This document shows, piece after piece, positions 62,312 through 64,000 of a DNA stretch of 64,000 nucleotides (its first letter is position 1; each line of letters opens with the position of its first letter). The notes below the pieces were generated by a model, which saw only the letters and a program-made list of their open reading frames with translations, was not told the DNA's origin and searched no databases. Source of the DNA: an uncultured Flammeovirgaceae bacterium (lineage in GTDB: Bacteria > Bacteroidota > Bacteroidia > Cytophagales > Cyclobacteriaceae); assembly GCA_937884755.1 (NCBI GenBank), contig CAKZYJ010000512.1:1-64000 (forward strand), read 5' to 3'. The position numbers and the translations under genes were made by a program.

Positions 62312-63781
62312 ATGAATATTGATAGTAAGTTACTAAGACTAGTAGTAGTCACTTTAGTTATTGGAATTACCTTCTCGTGCCAAGAAACTGATGAAGAAGT
62401 AGCTGCTGATAGGGGAGTAGGATCGCTCACTTTAAGCTTAGACTTAGACTTGGAAGTAGGCATTATCAACGCCCGTTCTGAAACAGTAGAAACTGATAGT
62501 TTTTCAGTATTCGTAGTAAATACTGAGAGCGACACGGTTGCGTCGTTTGATTATGCTATTGACGTTCCTGAAAAGTTGCCACTTCCGGTAGGGGAGTACT
62601 ACGTTATTGCGGAGCATAATCGATCAGGTATTACGGCATTTGAAACTCCTCACTATTGGGGAAAAAGTGAATTGGTATCGGTAAGTGCTAGTGAAACAAC
62701 TCCGGTAACTGTACTCTGCTATTTAGCGAATACGATGGTGACTATTCGGTATTCTGAACACGTAACTAACTATTTCTCAGATTATTCAACGTGGGTAGTA
62801 GTTGGCCATGACTCATTATACTACGAACAAAGCGAGCAACGTTCAGGATACTTCAGTGGAGGCTCAATTGACGTAAAAGCCAAACTTTTTAATACCAAAG
62901 AATCACAACCTATTATTGTACAAGGAATGATCACCGATCCTAAAACCAGACACCACTATATTATCACTATAGATGGATATGATTTTAATGGTGCAATAGA
63001 TCCAATTGATATTCAATTAGACAATAACGTAGACGAGACTAAAGTAATTTTTAGTAACACTACTCTGAATGACGGGCTCATAGCCTATTATCCATTAAAT
63101 GGCTCTGCGGAAGACAATAGTGAAAATAACTTTGATGGATTAATTGAAGGCGCTACAATCTCAGCGGACAGAAATGACTTTAGCAGAGGAGCTTTTTACT
63201 TTGATGGTCATGATGACTTCATTCAGATGGGCGATAAGTTAGATAGTGTTTTCGCTGGATCTGACCAAGAGTTTTCTTTCTCATTCTGGATGAAACCTGA
63301 TACAGTTAAGAAGCAAATCATCTTTGCCAAAAGCTCTGATACTAACTGTAATGCCGATGAAAGGCAGTTTCACCTTAAATTGACTGCTGAAAACAAACTC
63401 GAGTTTGCGGCTATTTTCAACCCTGGTTTTCATCACAGCCATCGGGTAATTTCCAGTAGCCAGCCATTAGAAGCTACTGCTGATTGGACTCATATCGCAG
63501 TAACCTACAATGGTGCCACTGATGAAGATGATGGATTATCTCGAGTATCAATTTTTGTTAATGGTGAAAAAGTAAGTACAGCGTTGAGTTCTGTTCAGGG
63601 TACGTTGGGAGCTATTCAGGATGGTACGGCTCAGTTTGCGTTGGGAAATCAAGTGAACAGCCTTGGCGAAAATTGCGGTAATTTTAATTACCAGGGATAT
63701 CTTGATGAATTCAGAGTGTACAACCGATCGTTAGCTGATACGGAAATCACTCAATTGATGAGTCTTAACTTGTCAAATTAA
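62312..63781 (+). CDS. DUF4493-like and LamG-domain lipoprotein
   Basis: 489 aa. Lipobox ITFSC (Cys ~24). Residues ~35-250 (GSLTLSLDLDLEVGIINARSETVETDSFSVFVVN, LPLPVGEYYVIAEHN) resemble DUF4493-type adhesin modules. Residues ~260-489 are a concanavalin-like LamG/laminin-G-3 domain: LIAYYPLNGSAEDNSENNFDG, GAFYFDGHDDFIQMGDKLD, FSFSFWMKPDT, WTHIAVTYNGATDEDDGLSRVSIFVNGEKV, YQGYLDEFRVYNRSLADTEITQLM. Likely a surface or periplasmic carbohydrate- or protein-binding lipoprotein. Own promoter, divergent from the glycan operon. Confidence 0.85.
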   Translation: MNIDSKLLRLVVVTLVIGITFSCQETDEEVAADRGVGSLTLSLDLDLEVGIINARSETVETDSFSVFVVNTESDTVASFDYAIDVPEKLPLPVGEYYVIAEHNRSGITAFETPHYWGKSELVSVSASETTPVTVLCYLANTMVTIRYSEHVTNYFSDYSTWVVVGHDSLYYEQSEQRSGYFSGGSIDVKAKLFNTKESQPIIVQGMITDPKTRHHYIITIDGYDFNGAIDPIDIQLDNNVDETKVIFSNTTLNDGLIAYYPLNGSAEDNSENNFDGLIEGATISADRNDFSRGAFYFDGHDDFIQMGDKLDSVFAGSDQEFSFSFWMKPDTVKKQIIFAKSSDTNCNADERQFHLKLTAENKLEFAAIFNPGFHHSHRVISSSQPLEATADWTHIAVTYNGATDEDDGLSRVSIFVNGEKVSTALSSVQGTLGAIQDGTAQFALGNQVNSLGENCGNFNYQGYLDEFRVYNRSLADTEITQLMSLNLSN

Positions 63782-63787
63782 ATTTTA

Positions 63788-64000
63788 TTATTGTAAGAAC
63801 CCCTGGAGGACCCAGATTCTAAATCTTACTAGCATCCAACCTTTCGTAAACTGACCGCCTATTCCGTACCATAAAAATAGAATTAGGGTGCCTCCTATTT
63901 TTATAGCCTCTTCTCCAGCTCGCAGTAACTTTTGTACTAAGGATACGTCCGCTAACCTTTCTTTTTCGCTTTGTCCCACTCCCTGAGCCAGGCCAACTAT
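63788..64000 (-). CDS. 3' end of an unidentified ORF running off the right edge
   Basis: The frame that the track starts at 63979 is open to base 64000, reading …IVGLAQGVGQSEKERLADVSLVQKLLRAGEEAIKIGGTLILFLWYGIGGQFTKGWMLVRFR… to the stop at 63788. It contains one hydrophobic stretch (TLILFLWYGIG). It is probably the tail of a larger gene, but too little is present to name it, and coding status is uncertain. Confidence 0.35.
   Translation of the reverse strand: MVGLAQGVGQSEKERLADVSLVQKLLRAGEEAIKIGGTLILFLWYGIGGQFTKGWMLVRFRIWVLQGFLQ

Noticed and set aside
62188-62535. 115-aa minus-strand ORF
   Set aside because: Mostly antisense to the LamG lipoprotein gene and its promoter; low-complexity Ser/Thr composition points to a shadow.

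Overview
The window looks like a chromosomal segment of a Bacteroidota bacterium, most likely of the order Cytophagales. The reasons are several promoters of the TTTG / TAnnTTTG type, a type IX secretion (T9SS) C-terminal sorting domain, bacillithiol synthesis (bshB1), a transcarbamylase of the Bacteroides N-succinylornithine kind, many SpII lipoproteins, and frequent TTG/GTG starts. The genus cannot be named from sequence reading alone. I saw no rRNA, tRNA, CRISPR array, transposase or prophage; the region is dense chromosomal coding sequence.

1-14 kb: the 5' part of an M16 peptidase (cut by the window edge), a PiT-like membrane protein, and a divergent pair made of a purple-acid-phosphatase-like exported protein and an unlisted 47-aa membrane peptide, separated by an 18-bp direct repeat. 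Then come an M20 amidohydrolase, a SPOR lipoprotein, a ComM/YifB ATPase, GmhA, an MsbA-type ABC exporter, two tiny membrane proteins in tandem, a PNPOx-like protein, two tandem TonB-C/TPR paralogues and a Tat-exported class V aminotransferase.

14-18.5 kb: an arginine operon (succinyl/acetyl-ornithine transcarbamylase, argB, argE-like, argH). Residue 90 of the transcarbamylase is Ala at the specificity position, which points to the N-succinyl route.

18.8-36 kb: a TPR histidine kinase with a small partner, a MacB/FtsX permease, periplasmic trehalase, a lipoprotein sulfatase, RarA, a DUF1800/DUF1501 pair (the second carrying both a Tat signal and a T9SS tail), and an SPFH protein with a ribbon-helix-helix protein behind a perfect 19-nt palindrome. 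Two lipoproteins and an outer-membrane barrel follow.

37.5-52.7 kb: a two-gene McrBC-type restriction system whose McrB has no N-terminal recognition domain but a large insertion in its AAA core. Then an SDR, gamma-glutamyltransferase, BshB1, TatA, an MBL-fold hydrolase, an L-serine dehydratase gene broken by one in-frame TGA, a large Asp-box (VPS10-like) exported protein, a LemA-like protein and phosphofructokinase.

52.9-62.1 kb: a surface-glycan locus. A DegT aminotransferase faces an eight-gene operon (MptE/DUF115-like protein, acyltransferase, SpsF-like nucleotidyltransferase, NeuB-family synthase, methyltransferase, a GT2-cytidylyltransferase fusion, a PseB-like dehydratase, a Wzx-type flippase). 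Together they look like synthesis, activation, export and perhaps transfer of a nonulosonic-acid-type sugar. The window closes with a LamG lipoprotein and an ORF that runs off the right edge.
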